Shown here: positions 48,404 to 60,033 of the stretch, in pieces
How the letters are laid out: the number at the start of each line of letters is the position of its first letter
How positions within the stretch are numbered: the first letter of the stretch is position 1
Origin: Lampris incognitus
Taxonomy: Eukaryota > Chordata > Actinopteri > Lampriformes > Lampridae
Length of the DNA stretch: 64,000 bases
Direction: 5' to 3'
NCBI RefSeq assembly: GCF_029633865.1
Contig: NC_079219.1
Location: 55,920,682 to 55,984,681 of the forward strand
Translations under genes and position numbers: made by a program
The notes under the pieces: generated by a model
What the model saw: the letters and a program-made list of their open reading frames with translations, nothing else
The model's database searches: none
What the model was told of the DNA's origin: nothing

Positions 48404-50043
48404 CGGGGCATCCGGAAAGTATTAACACCCCTTCACTTTCCCCACATTTTGTTATGTTACAGCCTTATTCCAAAATGGATTAAATTCCATTTTTTTTCTC
48501 GTCAATCTACACACAATACCCCATAATGACAAAGTGAAAAAGTTTTTGTAGAAATGTTTACAAATTTATTAAAAATAAAAAACTGAAATATTGCATGTAC
48601 ATAAGTATTCATACCCTTTGCTATGACACTCAAAATTGAGCTCAGGTTCATCCTGTTTCCACTGATCATCCTTGAGATGTTTCTACATCTTGATTGGAGT
48701 CCACCTGTAGTAAATTCAATAGATTGGACATGATTTGGAAAGGCACGCACCTGTCTATATAAGGTCCCACTGTTGATGACAGTGCATGTCAGAGCAGAAA
48801 CCAAGCCATGAAGTCAAAGGAATTGTCTGTGGATCTCCGAGACAGGATTGTATCGAGGCACAGATCTGGGGAAGGGCACAAAAAAATGTCTACAGCTTTG
48901 AAGGTCCTGAAGAGCACATTGGTCTCCATCATTCGTAAATGGAAGAAGTTTGGATCCACCAGGACTCTTCCTAGAGCTGGCTGCCCAGCCAAACTGAGCA
49001 ATCGGGGGAGAAGGGCCTTGGTCAGGGAGGTGACCAAGGACCCGATGGTCACTCTGACAGAGCTCCAGCGTTCCTCTGTGGAGATGAGAGAACCTTCCAG
49101 AAGGACAACCATCTCTGCAGCACTCCACCAATCAGGCCTTTATGGTACAGTGGCCAGATGGAAGCCTCTGCTCAGTAAAAGGCACATGACAGCCCGCTTG
49201 GAGTTTGCCAGAAAGCACCTAAAGGACTCTCAGACCATGAGAAACAAGATTCTCTGGTCTGATGAAACCAAGATTGAACTCTTTGGCCTGAATGCCAAAC
49301 GTCACGTCTGGAGGAAACCAGGCACCTCTCCTCACCTTGCTAATACCATCCCTACAGTTAAGCATGGTGGTGGCAGCATCATGCTGTGGGGATGTTCTTC
49401 AGTGGCAGGAACTGGGAGACTAGTCAGGATTGAGGGAAAGCTGAATGGAGCAAAGTACAGAGAGATCCTTGATGAAAACCTTCTCCAGAGCGCTCAGGAC
49501 CTCAGACTGGGGCGAAGGTTTACCTTTCAACACGACAACGTCCCTAAGCACACAGCCAAGACAACGAAGGAATGGCTTCGGGACAAGTCTGTGAATGTCC
49601 TTGAGTGGCCCAGCCAGAGCCCAGACTTGAACCCCATTGAACATCTCTAGAAAGACCTGAAAATAGCTGTGCAGCGATGCTCCCCATCTAACCTTAAAGA
49701 GCTCGAGAGGATCTGCAGAGAAGAATGGGAGAAATACCCCAAATATAGGTGTGCCAAGCTTGTAGCTTCATACCCAAGAAGACTTGAGGCTGTAATCGCT
49801 GCCAAGGGTGCCTCAACCAAGTACTGAGTAAAGGGTGTGAATACTTATGTACATGCAATATTTCAGTTTTTTATTTTTAATACATTTGCAAAAATTTCTA
49901 AAAAACCTTTTTCGCTTTGTCGTTATGGGGTATTGTGTGTAGATTGATGAGAAAAAAAGGAATTTAATCCATTTTGGAATAAGGCTGTAACATAACAAAA
50001 TGCGGGGAAAGTGAAGGGGTGTGAATACTTTCCGGATGCACTG
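48404..50043 (+). mobile_element. Tc1-like DNA transposon
   Basis: 1640 bp flanked by TA (48402-48403 and 50044-50045). Terminal inverted repeats of about 220 bp have the outer motif GCATCCGGAAAGTATT and the inner motif GTACATAAGTATTCA, the IR/DR layout of fish Tc1 elements. It is nested in the hAT-like element at 48028-50292 and is therefore the younger of the two. Confidence 0.95.
48808..49827 (+). pseudogene. Tc1-like transposase with one internal stop
   Basis: A reading of 339 codons, the normal length for this family, cuts and pastes the element at TA sites. The paired helix-turn-helix part has KELSVDLRDRIVSRHRSGEG and STLVSIIRKWKKFG. The DDE domain has D152 (WSDETK), D243 (QHDNVPKHT) and E278 (SPDLNPIEH), with 34 residues between the last two, as expected for Tc1. 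The GGGSIMLWGC motif is intact. The only break I see is a TAG at 49648-49650, where relatives have Trp (EHLW). The frame then stays open to TGA at 49825-49827. Probably recently inactivated. Confidence 0.92.
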
Positions 50044-50300
50044 TACATAAGGTATGGTTTAGCCGGCGCCCCTCACCCAGGAAGTATATGTATTCAGACA
50101 GAAATCAATCAAATACCATTTGAACCCATATTTAATGCTGCTGACAGGCGCTCACAGACTGAAAACACTATTATTTCATCGTTATTTGCATTATACAACT
50201 GAATTATATTTAACATGTTTAAGTAGATTTTCATCTCTTGACGGTTGAAGGGGGCGGCGCCCCCAGCGCCCTCTACTGGCCAGCCACCACTGGAAGGACC

Positions 50301-53300
50301 TTAACTTCTTGGTACTGGCTCCCGTCCAGCTGTAAACACAGAACAGACATGTTTCAGAGATAAGCCTTGGAATAGAGGTATCGTAATGGTGTGGCTCCAC
50401 AAATAGACCCCTCTTCTACCTATTTTATGTGTGGTTACATGACCTATGCCTCAGCTGTCATTGATGGTGTTGGGAGAAATGTTATTTCATTGGTCTATTT
50501 TTTAAATTTCTGTTATAAGTTGATTAACATTTATAAGGGCGTTTCCACACAGCCCGTTTGCTTTGGCCCGAATCAGCGTTGTATTTTCCCTTTGGCTCGG
50601 TTTGGTTGCACAGGGCAACATTTCAAGCGAACCGACATGTACCAACAAGAGCCACGTGGGAGCTGTCATTCCGTTCATTGGTCAGAAATCTTGTTGGGTT
50701 GGCGGGCGGAAAAGGGGAGAGTTTGTTTTTCTTTCGGGATAGCTATAAAAAATGGACCATCGGCGGAACTGGCATTTCTTCATAATTGACTGCATAACTG
50801 CAGTCCACTGACTTCCGGTTTCTACTGGAGCGGTCATACCAGTTTCCTGTGACGTAACTTGATGTGTACAACTTGAAAAATTTCACCCGTTTGCTGGTAG
50901 GTGCAGGTGAAAGTTTATCGACAGTTACGTGCACGTCGTTGACATTTATCCATGGTAAATCTTGCAGGCATCGCGAAAAGTATGCCACTGTCAACAGCAC
51001 ACTTCAACAAACAGGAAACTGGTATGACCACTGCAGTAGAAACCGGAAGTCAGTGGACTACAGTTGTGCACAGAGCCGATTGCGGTCATCGTTTGGGTCA
51101 TATACCAAGCCAAAATACGCGACCAGAATGGCACATTTAAAGGCAATGTCTATCGAGCAATGTGCTGCATAATGCACTGCGCAGCTGGCGACAGGAGCTG
51201 GTTTAATCAAGAAGAAGAAGGAAAAGCACAATTGCTTCCTGTAGTTCGGATCACGTTCATACCACAGTCACCGGACCGACACCGACTCTTCAACAAGGGC
51301 TCGGTCAGCTTGTTTTGGTTCGCACCCGAGTGCGACTGCTGTGTTCACACCTGCCCAAACGAACCGCACCGATGGGGTGAATGCTCCAGGGTTCGATTAA
51401 AACGAACCAAACATCTCCGGTGTGCTCGTTTCTCACCTCTCGACCTTCTGATGTAGCAAATCAGCCCAACAGTTACAGAGATCAGCCCGGGTACCAGTGC
51501 TGCTGTCCCAATCGCTATCTTGTTCCTCTCCGACTCAGGCATAGGATCTGAGAGCAAATAACCAAAGACATTACATAATACCAAAAGTCATCAAAATTGA
51601 AGAAAACTGATCAGCTGTTGAACCATCCCAAGGGCAGGCATGAGTCCTGTCTTTCAAAGACTTTCACCCCCGATATTCATGTGGATAACTGAAGAGTTAC
51701 AAAAGCCACTTTATTTTGTCATTGTAGATTACAGTGAAATTTGTTCTCTGCATGTAACCCATCCTATTGTATAGGCACAGTGGGCCGCTGCAGCGCCCGG
51801 GGACCAACTCCAGTTCTTCTTTCCATTGCCTTGCTCAGGGGCACAGACAGGAGTATTAACCCTAACATGCATGTCTTTTTGATGGTGGGAGGAAACCGGA
51901 GCACCCAGAGGAAACCCACGCGGACACGGGGAGAACATGCAAACTCCACACAGAAAGGACCTGGGACGGCCTGGGGATCGAACCCAGGACCTTCTTGCTG
52001 TGAGGCAACAGCGCTAACCACTGGGCCACCGTGCCGCCTAATTTACATTGATTTACACTGACACACATCAGTAAAACAGGTATAAAATGTCAAGTGCAAG
52101 AAGTAGAAGAGGGCACGCTAGTAGACACCAGTAATAATGATGCTATTATGACACCAGCAACAACACCCTTTAAGTAAGGAAGGGCGCATTAGTAACAGAT
52201 GGCACCAATTCATGTTAACTGCAAAATACCACCAGAGACCATTTAAGGGTTGAATTAGGCCTTGAAAAGAAAAGTTTTTAGACCTTTCTTGACAGATTAA
52301 CAACTAATAACCGTTGCATGGAGTCTGAGGGGGAACCTTAACACATGCACATGCTCTTACCCCAATCGTAAAGCTTGGGTCTGCTGAGGCTGGCATGCTC
52401 CACCATGCAGGTGATTTTCTCTCCATGTGAGGGCGTATACTCCAGATGAGAGTGAATCTGGTAAAACCAGTTTCCATTGGGCAGTTCCTGGGGAGTGGTC
52501 ACACCGGATGTCACCTCCTTTCCATTCTTCAGCCATGTCACAATGATTTGTTTGGGATAGAAATTGTATGCACTGCAGACCAACATAGCAGGATATTGGC
52601 GCCTGAATGGCTCGGCTGACCTCAGCTTGACGTCGGGCTCAGCTGGGGGGAAAAGACCCAAAATCACAAACCTTCTCCGTATGTCATAAAAGCTCTAATT
52701 TGACAGAAAAAAATGCTGATTAACATCATGCGTTTGAATTAAGATGCCAATACAGCGTTTCGTGTCCTTGTAACGCAAAACCAGTGATGGAATGTAACTA
52801 AGTACATTTACTCTCAAGTACTGTACTGAAGTACAAATTTGAGGTACTTGTACTTTACTTGAGTGTTTCCATTTTTTTGCAACTTTATGCTTCTACTCCA
52901 CTATATTTTTCTGACAGTTTTAGTTACCAGTTGCTTTTCATATTACAATTTTTCATACTCTTCCTGTCTAGTGAAAACCGTGTATCTCCAAATTTGGTGA
53001 TTCTGAATTTGATTTATTCTGACGCACTGAAGGATTAAGTGGGGGGGTTTTATGGGTTGAAAACATTCTTCTACTTTTCAAGCTAAATAAACTATTTAAA
53101 AACCCTCTTGGATTAGCTGAAAAATGCATAGTCACAAAGCTCACTGCCTCATCGTCGCATTCCTCACCAAAATGATTTAGCCACTGGTAAATTATTATTA
53201 CAACTGCTGTTGTGAAAATATCATCCATACTACTGATGTGATGTTCGCGAACGATCCGGTTCTTTTGAACGGCTCTTTGGTACCTATTTCCCTGTCTGCC

Positions 53301-53541
53301 CCTAAATCCATCCCCCTTTACGTGAACACATGTGGACACAAAATTCATTATACTTGTTTGTTTTTTCTGACGTTAGATAAGTTAACGGCTCAAACAGACA
53401 AACAACGCAAACACACATCATTTTATTGGTTTGCTATGTAGGCTACAATGCATTTGATTTGTGTTGCAATGTACCCTTTGATTGGATTAAAATATGAATC
53501 TTCTTCCTGGTTTATGTGCCTGCTTTATTTTAGAGGTAGAG

Positions 53542-53625
<84 letters not shown>

Positions 53626-54734
53626 GCGTCAATGAGGGGTCGGAACGCGAGAGGGTCACGTGGTTCATGTAGCCGCCGAATAGTTCCAAACGAAGCTTGG
53701 CGGGTCATTTAAATGAACTGCTTAGCCGCGATTTCTGGTAACTACTAACCAATATTTTCAGATTTTTACATTTATATATAGATATACTAGATATAGATAT
53801 ATTTCAACGTGGCACATATTCTATGCGCACTGTTTGGAACTATCCGGGGCTCCCATGATCCGCCATTGCTGTTAAACAATTGGCCCATTGACGTCTACGG
53901 AGTTGACGTAACCCTTTCTTTCTAGGGCTTTGATTTTACCCAATTTCTTAGAGTGGACGGGAATGATTGAAACGTCTTTTTACCGTAAGTATTGCAACAT
54001 AGGGGCATTAGCGGGGATACAGGGATGCCTGACTTTAAAAGATGTGGAAACCCCCCCCCCCCATTCCGGCACCCCTGATTACGTGTATAAAAAGCTACTT
54101 TAAACAATTTTTTTTTAAAGGTTGTTTCGATATTTGGTATAATCACCGAAAAAAATCACCTGTCTTGTCCAGTATGTTATGGTAGAGGGCTGGGATGTAG
54201 TCAATGCAAAACATGTGGATGCTCCGCTTCTTTTCTGCTATCAGCGCTGGATTTATGTTGAAGGTCTTTGCCAGTTGTTTCCCTTTCTCCGTGTTGCCAG
54301 TGAAATTCCCCAGCGTGCTGTTGTATTGTAGTTGAAAAATCCCGTTGAAGTAGAGCTGCTCGAGGTACACGACGTCACGGGCATCTCTGGCATTAAACTG
54401 ACAGCGCATAACACCGCAGGCAAAGAGACCATCTGTAAGAAAGTGAATAAGTAGAACAGGTGGTTGGTTGTGGTGTGTTGCGCAACAGAGAAACGTGCCA
54501 CCCGAAGTCTAAGCACCTTGTAGCAAGTGCATATTTGTGTTGTTAGTCAGTTCATTGGAATAGACAACAACAGCCACTCAAATGTACTCTTTGATGTCTT
54601 GATGTCTGGTCAATAATCCAGGTGAGAAAATCTAAGAAGGTTGAATCAGTTCATCTTTCTACTTTCTACTCACCCTCTCCAGATAGTGACGGCAACAGCA
54701 ACAGCAAGACGGACGAGAGCCTCAGAGCCGACAT
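50301..54734 (-). CDS. MHC class II antigen beta chain
   Basis: The beta chain pairs with a class II alpha chain to present peptides to CD4 T cells. Five minus-strand exons join in phase to 251 aa: 54734-54674, 54432-54160, 52642-52361, 51547-51437, 50329-50301. Exon 1 is a signal peptide (MSALRLSSVLLLLLPSLSG). Exon 2 is the beta-1 domain with the cysteine pair MRCQF and HMFCID, the glycosylation site YNST, and NILDKTG at the end. Exon 3 is the Ig-like beta-2 domain with LVCSAYNFYPKQIIVTWLKN, the paired cysteine in KITCMVEHASL, and YDWG. Exon 4 is the connecting peptide and membrane helix (ALVPGLISVTVGLICYI). Exon 5 is a short tail (AGREPVPRS). An extra cysteine (LFACG) sits near the start of beta-1. 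The length and exon plan are normal for a teleost class II beta gene. The lineage (DA, DB or DE) and the alpha partner are not determined. Confidence 0.95.
50535..51420. repeat. Foldback repeat in MHC II beta intron 4
   Basis: Inner arms at 50789-50850 and 51011-51073 are long inverted copies sharing GTCCACTGACTTCCGGTTTC and GGTCATACCAGTTTCCTGT around a 160-bp loop. Flanking parts have GGGCGTTTCCACACAGCCCG on the left and repeated AACGAACC motifs on the right. The repeat fills the intron to within 20 bp of exon 4. The family is not identified. Confidence 0.65.
51700..52038 (-). repeat. tRNA-derived SINE, family B type
   Basis: In MHC II beta intron 3, same strand as the gene. On minus the head reads GGCGGCACGGTGGCCCAGTG with GGGTTCGATCCCC. 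The body has GTTTGCATGTTCTCCCCGTG, but the 3' half differs from the copy at 9861, so this is another subfamily. Confidence 0.8.
53541..53623. repeat. (GA)n microsatellite in MHC II beta intron 2
   Basis: About 40 uninterrupted GA units between the beta-1 and beta-2 exons. Confidence 0.97.
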
Positions 54735-54952
54735 ACCAACAGCAGCACAATCAGTGAACCACTGCGGTCAAGCTACGCTACCCGCCGTTCCAGTCAAATC
54801 AGCCGTCACGCATATTTCAGTGCGCACATATTCTCTTTATTACGGCACAGAAACTCTTTTCAAGCTACGCTACCCGCCGTTCCAGTCAAATCAGCCGTCA
54901 CGCATATTTCAGTGCGCACATATTCTCTTTATTACGGCACAGAAACTATTTC
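54735..54952 (-). promoter_or_regulatory. MHC II beta promoter region with a 92-bp tandem duplication
   Basis: Directly upstream of the start codon. Two direct copies of a 92-bp unit occupy 54769-54860 and 54861-54952 and differ at very few positions. On the gene strand each unit contains GCGTGACGG (CRE/X2-like) followed by CTGATTTGAC (Y-box-like), and one CTGATTG lies nearer the start (about 54749-54755). Class II promoters use S, X1, X2 and Y boxes. No clear X1 box was seen, so the assignment is tentative. Confidence 0.5.
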
Positions 54953-55619
54953 CCAACCTTGCGGCTTTTTTCTTCGCACTTATATTCATAAAAACACTTT
55001 GGCCAAGATTAAGGACATTTGGCTACAAAATAGTAGAATCTATGGTCTCTATTAAAGTAGCTGATTTTGGAAAGTATAGACGCAGCGTTACCATGCACGT
55101 AAGCTGTAAAGCTCTTAGTAAAACTCACCAAACTCCTGGTAGTATGTCAGCAAATTATTATTTCTTCAGTGATATTATAATGGTATTATATATTCATAAA
55201 TATTAAAAGATGCATGAAATATTTGGATTCAGGCCCACTCGAAATACAACCAAAAGTAGTTGGAAGTCTGTTTTACTGGCATTTTGAAGTAATCAGCTGA
55301 TTAGTGAATGAATCTACACCACATGTTAGACTTTCTTCTGAAGCCCTCTGAGGAAGTCAGATAGGCACATTGCAAAGTTGGCATGCAACAGCGTTTGCCT
55401 CTCTGCCATGTTTCCGATGTGTCATTTTAGACAACTTCCGTATTCAGTTTGGTCTCTTTCAGTGCTGCCAGTGGCGGCATTTTTTCACATCTTATTTCGT
55501 TTGTACCACCTTTTTCAGTGGTACGCTTTTTAAAAACTCTCTGCTGGAGTCTACGGCCACGTTTAATTTCCTCTCAGCTTAACCACATCAAATTGCTTTT
55601 ACCCCACAATGTATGGTAT
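54953..55619. other. Upstream flank of MHC II beta
   Basis: About 670 bp of AT-rich DNA without gene or repeat that I recognise, between the duplicated promoter block and the Ty3/Gypsy element. Confidence 0.5.
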
Positions 55620-55911
55620 TGTGGTGGACACGTATTGGGGACAGAATTCAACCCAGGAACTAAGGGTTAAGTCATGGTTGCCCTGGCAGGTTAACGCAGG
55701 GTTAAGTTATGGTTGTCCAGCCAGTTTTCTGATTATTCTTGCCACCTCCGCTCAGTCGAGCTGTGGTTTGGTTGCTCTCTGATTTACCGTGGATTAAAGA
55801 AAGTTGCCTACACGGCTAAAGTGTGAACCTACGGTCTTCTCCGTTCCTTCGGCTCTACACTGGTGACCCCGACGTCGGTTTTCGGATAAGTTTTCTGAAA
55901 CCACACACATT

Positions 55912-56604
55912 ATGGCTACGAACGCCGTTGCAATTAAACTGCCGGAGTTTTGGGAGTCTTCCGCGGCTACATGGTTCGCGCAGGCTGAGGCACAGTTCGC
56001 GCTCAGAGACATAACAGCAGACGAGACCAGGTACTACTACGTATTGGCAGCGCTGGGGTGCGCTACGGCTTCCAGGATAAGCGGTTTCATAACCAACCCA
56101 CCGGCCGATGGTAAATACGCCGCACTTAAACATCTCCTCCTTGAAACTTTTGAACTGTCAACAACGGAGAGAGCACGTCGCCTCTTCGCAATTCAGGGCT
56201 TGGGAGATGGCAAACCATCGGAGCTAATGAGCAGGATGTTAAACCTACTGGGTCAAGAAAAGCCATGTTTCCTGTTTATGGAGCTGTTTCTGCGCAACAT
56301 GCCGCCCCACGTCCAGACTGCGCTCGCTAACTCCACCATCACTGATCCCCGTGAGCTGGCAAAGGAGGCTGACCGATTCTTCGTCGCTACACAACGTTCC
56401 TCCCATGCCGGGGTGCTGGCTCCTACCTTCACTGGCCCCCCGCCGACATCGCGGGCGTGGCCCGACGGTGGCGCCACAGCATCAGACCGCTACAAGCCCT
56501 CTGGACTCTGTATGTACCACGCTCGATTTGGTGCGAAAGCTAAACGGTGCCGTTCCCCCTGCAACTACAGGCCGACGGGAAACGAGAGGGCCAACACTCA
56601 GTAG
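55912..56604 (+). other. Gag region of the Ty3/Gypsy element
   Basis: An open reading frame of about 230 codons beginning shortly after the primer-binding site. It has the Gag-like LPEFWESSAATWFAQAEAQF block and no obvious zinc knuckle. It overlaps the pol frame by about 58 bases in another frame, as is common in this family, which uses frameshifting or similar read-through. Confidence 0.85.
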
Positions 56605-59600
56605 TGGCCATGAGTGTTGGCGATACGAGCAGGCTACTCTTCATCCTCGACACCATCTCCGGTCGGCGATTTCTTTGTGACACGGGCGCACAGAGAAGCG
56701 TGCTCCCTGCTACTGACGTCGACATCATGGGCGGGGAGCGGGGCCCCCAGTTGGCGACGGCTGACGGCAGCCCTATCCACACCTACGGCGTGCGGTCTGT
56801 AGAACTGTGTTTTGGTGGACAACGTTTCACGTGGGAGTTCGTCATGGCCAATGTAACGCTTCCCCTCCTCGGAGCTGATTTTTTGTGCGCTTACGGTTTG
56901 CTAGTGGACATTCAGAACAGCCGTCTGGTCGATGCCTTAACCTTCTCCTCCTTCGCATGTACGCGGAGGGAAGCGGCCTATGCAGGTCTAGCCAACTCTC
57001 TCTCAGAGGCAGACAAGTTCACCCGCCTCCTCGCTGAGTTCCCTGACCTCACCCAGCCTACCTTCTCTGCACCCACCGCTAAGCATGGGGTGGAGCATCA
57101 CATTGCTACGAAGGGGCCCCCGGTCTACGCCAGAGCCAGGCGTCTCGACCCCGCCAAACTCGCCATTGCCAAGTCTGAGTTCGAGCACCTGGAACGCATG
57201 GGGATCATCCGCTGCTCTGACAGCCCGTGGGCGTCCCCACTCCACATCGTCGCTAAGCCTGATGGAGGTTGGCGCCCATGCGGGGACTACCGCCGACTAA
57301 ATGACGCCACCACGCCCGACCGCTATCCTGTCCCGCATATCCAGGACTTTTCTGCAAACCTGTCTGGCAAATGCGTCTTCTCAAAAGTCGACCTGGTCCG
57401 TGGTTATCATCAAGTTCCCGTGCACCCCTCAGACATCCCCAAGACAGCGGTGACTACCCCATTCGGCCTATTTGAATTCCTACGAATGCCATTTGGACTC
57501 AAAAACGCGGCCCAGTCCTTTCAGCGGCTGATGGATTCAGTGCTCCGTGGCCTTCCTTTCCTCTTCGTCTATTTGGACGACATACTCATCGCCAGCGCCT
57601 CCAAGGAAGAACACCTGTCCCATCTTCATGCCCTCTTCACACGCCTCAGCCAGCATGGGCTGATCGTCAACCCGGCGAAGTGCCGGTTCGGGCTGACAGC
57701 CATTGATTTCCTCGGGCATCGCATCACTGGGGACGGGGCAGTCCCCCTGCCCTCAAAGGTGGAAGCGGTGGCGGCCTTTCCGCGCCCCCAAACAGCTCGT
57801 GCGCTCAGGGAGTTCATCGGGATGGTGACATTCTACCACCGCTTCATTCCCCGAGCCGCCTTTATCATCCGGCCACTGTACGAGGCGCTGAAAGGCATGT
57901 CCCCCAACCAGGCGGTCGACTGGACAGCAGAGCGGGACCGTGCGTTCACCGAGACTAAAGCTGCGCTCTCCCAGGCTACCCTGCTAGCGCATCCTTCACC
58001 TACAGCGCCTATTTCCATAACCACGGATGCATCGGACTATGCTGTTGGTGCGGTTCACGAACAGTGGGTGGGGGGGGCTTGGCAGCCTTTGGCCTTTTTC
58101 AGTCGCCAGCTTACACCCCGAGAGCGCAAGTATAGTACTTTTGACAGGGAACTCCTCGGTCTCTGGCTCGCTGTCCGGCATTTCCGTTTCCTGCTAGAGG
58201 GCCGCGAGTTTACTGCGTACGTGGACCACAAGCCCCTCACGTTTGCCATGTCCAAGACGGCCGAGCCATGGTCCGCTCGCCAGCAGCGACAACTCTCCTA
58301 CATTTCGGAATTCACTACCGACATCCAGCACGTCGCTGGTAAGTCTAACCAGGTAGCTGACTGCCTCTCTAGGGCAGTGATTGGAGCGGTCCACCTAGGC
58401 CTTGACTATGCACAGATGGCCGTTGACCAGGCCACGGACCCGAGCATCCTCCGTCTCCGGGCCTCCGACACGGGGCTCCGCCTGCAGGACGTTCCTTTCA
58501 GCGACACAGGTGCCACCCTCCTGTGTGACGTCTCCACAGGACAGCCCAGGCCCATCGTCCCGCACAGCTGGAGACGCCCCGTATTTGAAGCTGTGCACGG
58601 CCTCTCTCATCCAGGCGGTAAGCCATCCGTGCGCCTGACCTCTGCTAAGTTTGTGTGGGAGGGACTTAAGAGAGACGTGAAAGCGTGGGCCGACTCGTGT
58701 GTTGCCTGTCAGCGGGCTAAGATACACCGCCACATTAAGGCGCCCCTGGAACGCTTCGCAGTGCCGGAGAGACGATTTGACCATGTCCACGTCGACCTGG
58801 TTGGTCCCCTACCCCCCTCCCATGGGTTCACCTACCTCTTCACTGTGGTGGACAGGACTACGCGCTGGCCTGAAGCTGTTCCCCTGGCATCCACGACGTC
58901 TGCTGATGTGGCCCGGGCTTTTATTGGGTCGTGGGTCTCACGTTTCGGTACGCCTTCCGACCTTTCATCTGACCGCGGGCCACAGTTTACCTCAGAGCTA
59001 TGGAGTGCTGTGGGTGAGGCTCTGGGCGTCAAGCTTCATCGCACTACCGCCTACCACCCTCAGGCGAACGGCCTATGTGAGCGCTTCCACCGGTCCATGA
59101 AGGCTGCGCTTCGGGCTACTCTCAAGGGCTGCAACTGGGTCGACAAGCTCCCATGGGTCATGCTGGGCCTGCGGACCGCCCCGAAGGAAGACCTACAAGC
59201 CTCCTCTGCGGAGCTGGTGTACGGCACGCCGCTGCGAGTCCCAGGCGATTTCATGCCCAATGCAACGCGTCCCTGGTCAGCTGTGGACCAACGAGCCTCC
59301 TTGCTGGACGGGGTCAGAGCTTTCACACCCGTCCCTACCGCCCAACACGGCGCGCCGGTGTCCCAGGTGCCCCCAGGTCTGCAGTCAGCGGACTACGTGT
59401 TCATCCGTCACGACGCACACCGCCCCCCTCTGCAACCCCCTTATGACGGCCCCTTCCGCGTCCTGGAACGGGGAACTAAGCACCTGGTGGTGGATTTTGG
59501 GGGCACGGCCGAGCATGTTTCAGTGGACCGAGTTAAACCCGCACACCTGGACTTGACGCAGCCGTTGGAGTTAGCCCAACCTCCTCGTCGCGGTCGTCCC

Positions 59601-59768
59601 CCGGCTCCGCCTCCTCCCCCCGTGGAGGCCCGAGCTGCCTCTTCTGCTCCTCAGGCCGACCTCCACAGGCCCGCGTCAATGCCTCCCAGAGACACTCCGG
59701 CCCCTGTTATCCGGAGCCGCCGCGGACGGCCTGTTGTCCCCCCGCGCCTGCCTGACTACGATTACTAG
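56547..59768 (+). other. Pol region of the Ty3/Gypsy element
   Basis: About 1070 codons. Domains in order: aspartic protease ([10 protein letters not shown]), reverse transcriptase ([10 protein letters not shown]), RNase H ([10 protein letters not shown]), integrase zinc-binding and catalytic core ([28 protein letters not shown]), and a proline-rich C-terminus. The integrase-last order places it in Ty3/Gypsy. No chromodomain recognised. Confidence 0.93.
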
Positions 59769-60033
59769 GGCGAATTCTGGGGGGGCTCATGTGGTGGACA
59801 CGTATTGGGGACAGAATTCAACCCAGGAACTAAGGGTTAAGTCATGGTTGCCCTGGCAGGTTAACGCAGGGTTAAGTTATGGTTGTCCAGCCAGTTTTCT
59901 GATAATTCTTGCCACCTCCGCTCAGTCGAGCTGTGGTTTGGTTGCTCTCTGATTTACCGTGGATTAAAGAAAGTTGCCTACACGGCTAAAGTGTGAACCT
60001 ACGGTCTTCTCCGTTCCTTCGGCTCTACAGTAT

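Larger units (their letters stand above)
48028..50292. mobile_element. hAT-like element interrupted by a Tc1 transposon
   Basis: The outer ends CAGTGGCGGCTGGTG (48028) and GGCCAGCCACCACTG (to 50292) are inverted repeats. The flanking octamers GTAAGAAC and GAAGGACC match at only five of eight bases, so the duplication is old or my boundary is slightly off. Without the nested Tc1 it is about 620 bp with no coding capacity. Its right end lies 8 bp from the stop codon of the MHC class II beta gene. Confidence 0.7.
55620..60029 (+). mobile_element. Ty3/Gypsy LTR retrotransposon, looks whole and young
   Basis: 4410 bp with 240-bp LTRs at 55620-55859 and 59790-60029 that begin TG, end CA and differ at about one position by eye. 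It is flanked by a 4-bp duplication GTAT (55616-55619 and 60030-60033). A primer-binding site follows the left LTR (TGGTGACCCCGACG) and a purine tract precedes the right LTR. Gag and pol regions fill the interior, with protease, reverse transcriptase, RNase H and integrase in the order of Metaviridae. The near-identical LTRs imply a very recent insertion. No break was evident on reading. Confidence 0.95.

Noticed and set aside
54622-55206. 194-codon plus-strand frame over the MHC II beta first exon
   Set aside because: It is antisense to the signal-peptide exon and contains the duplicated 92-bp unit twice, which explains the repeated peptide.
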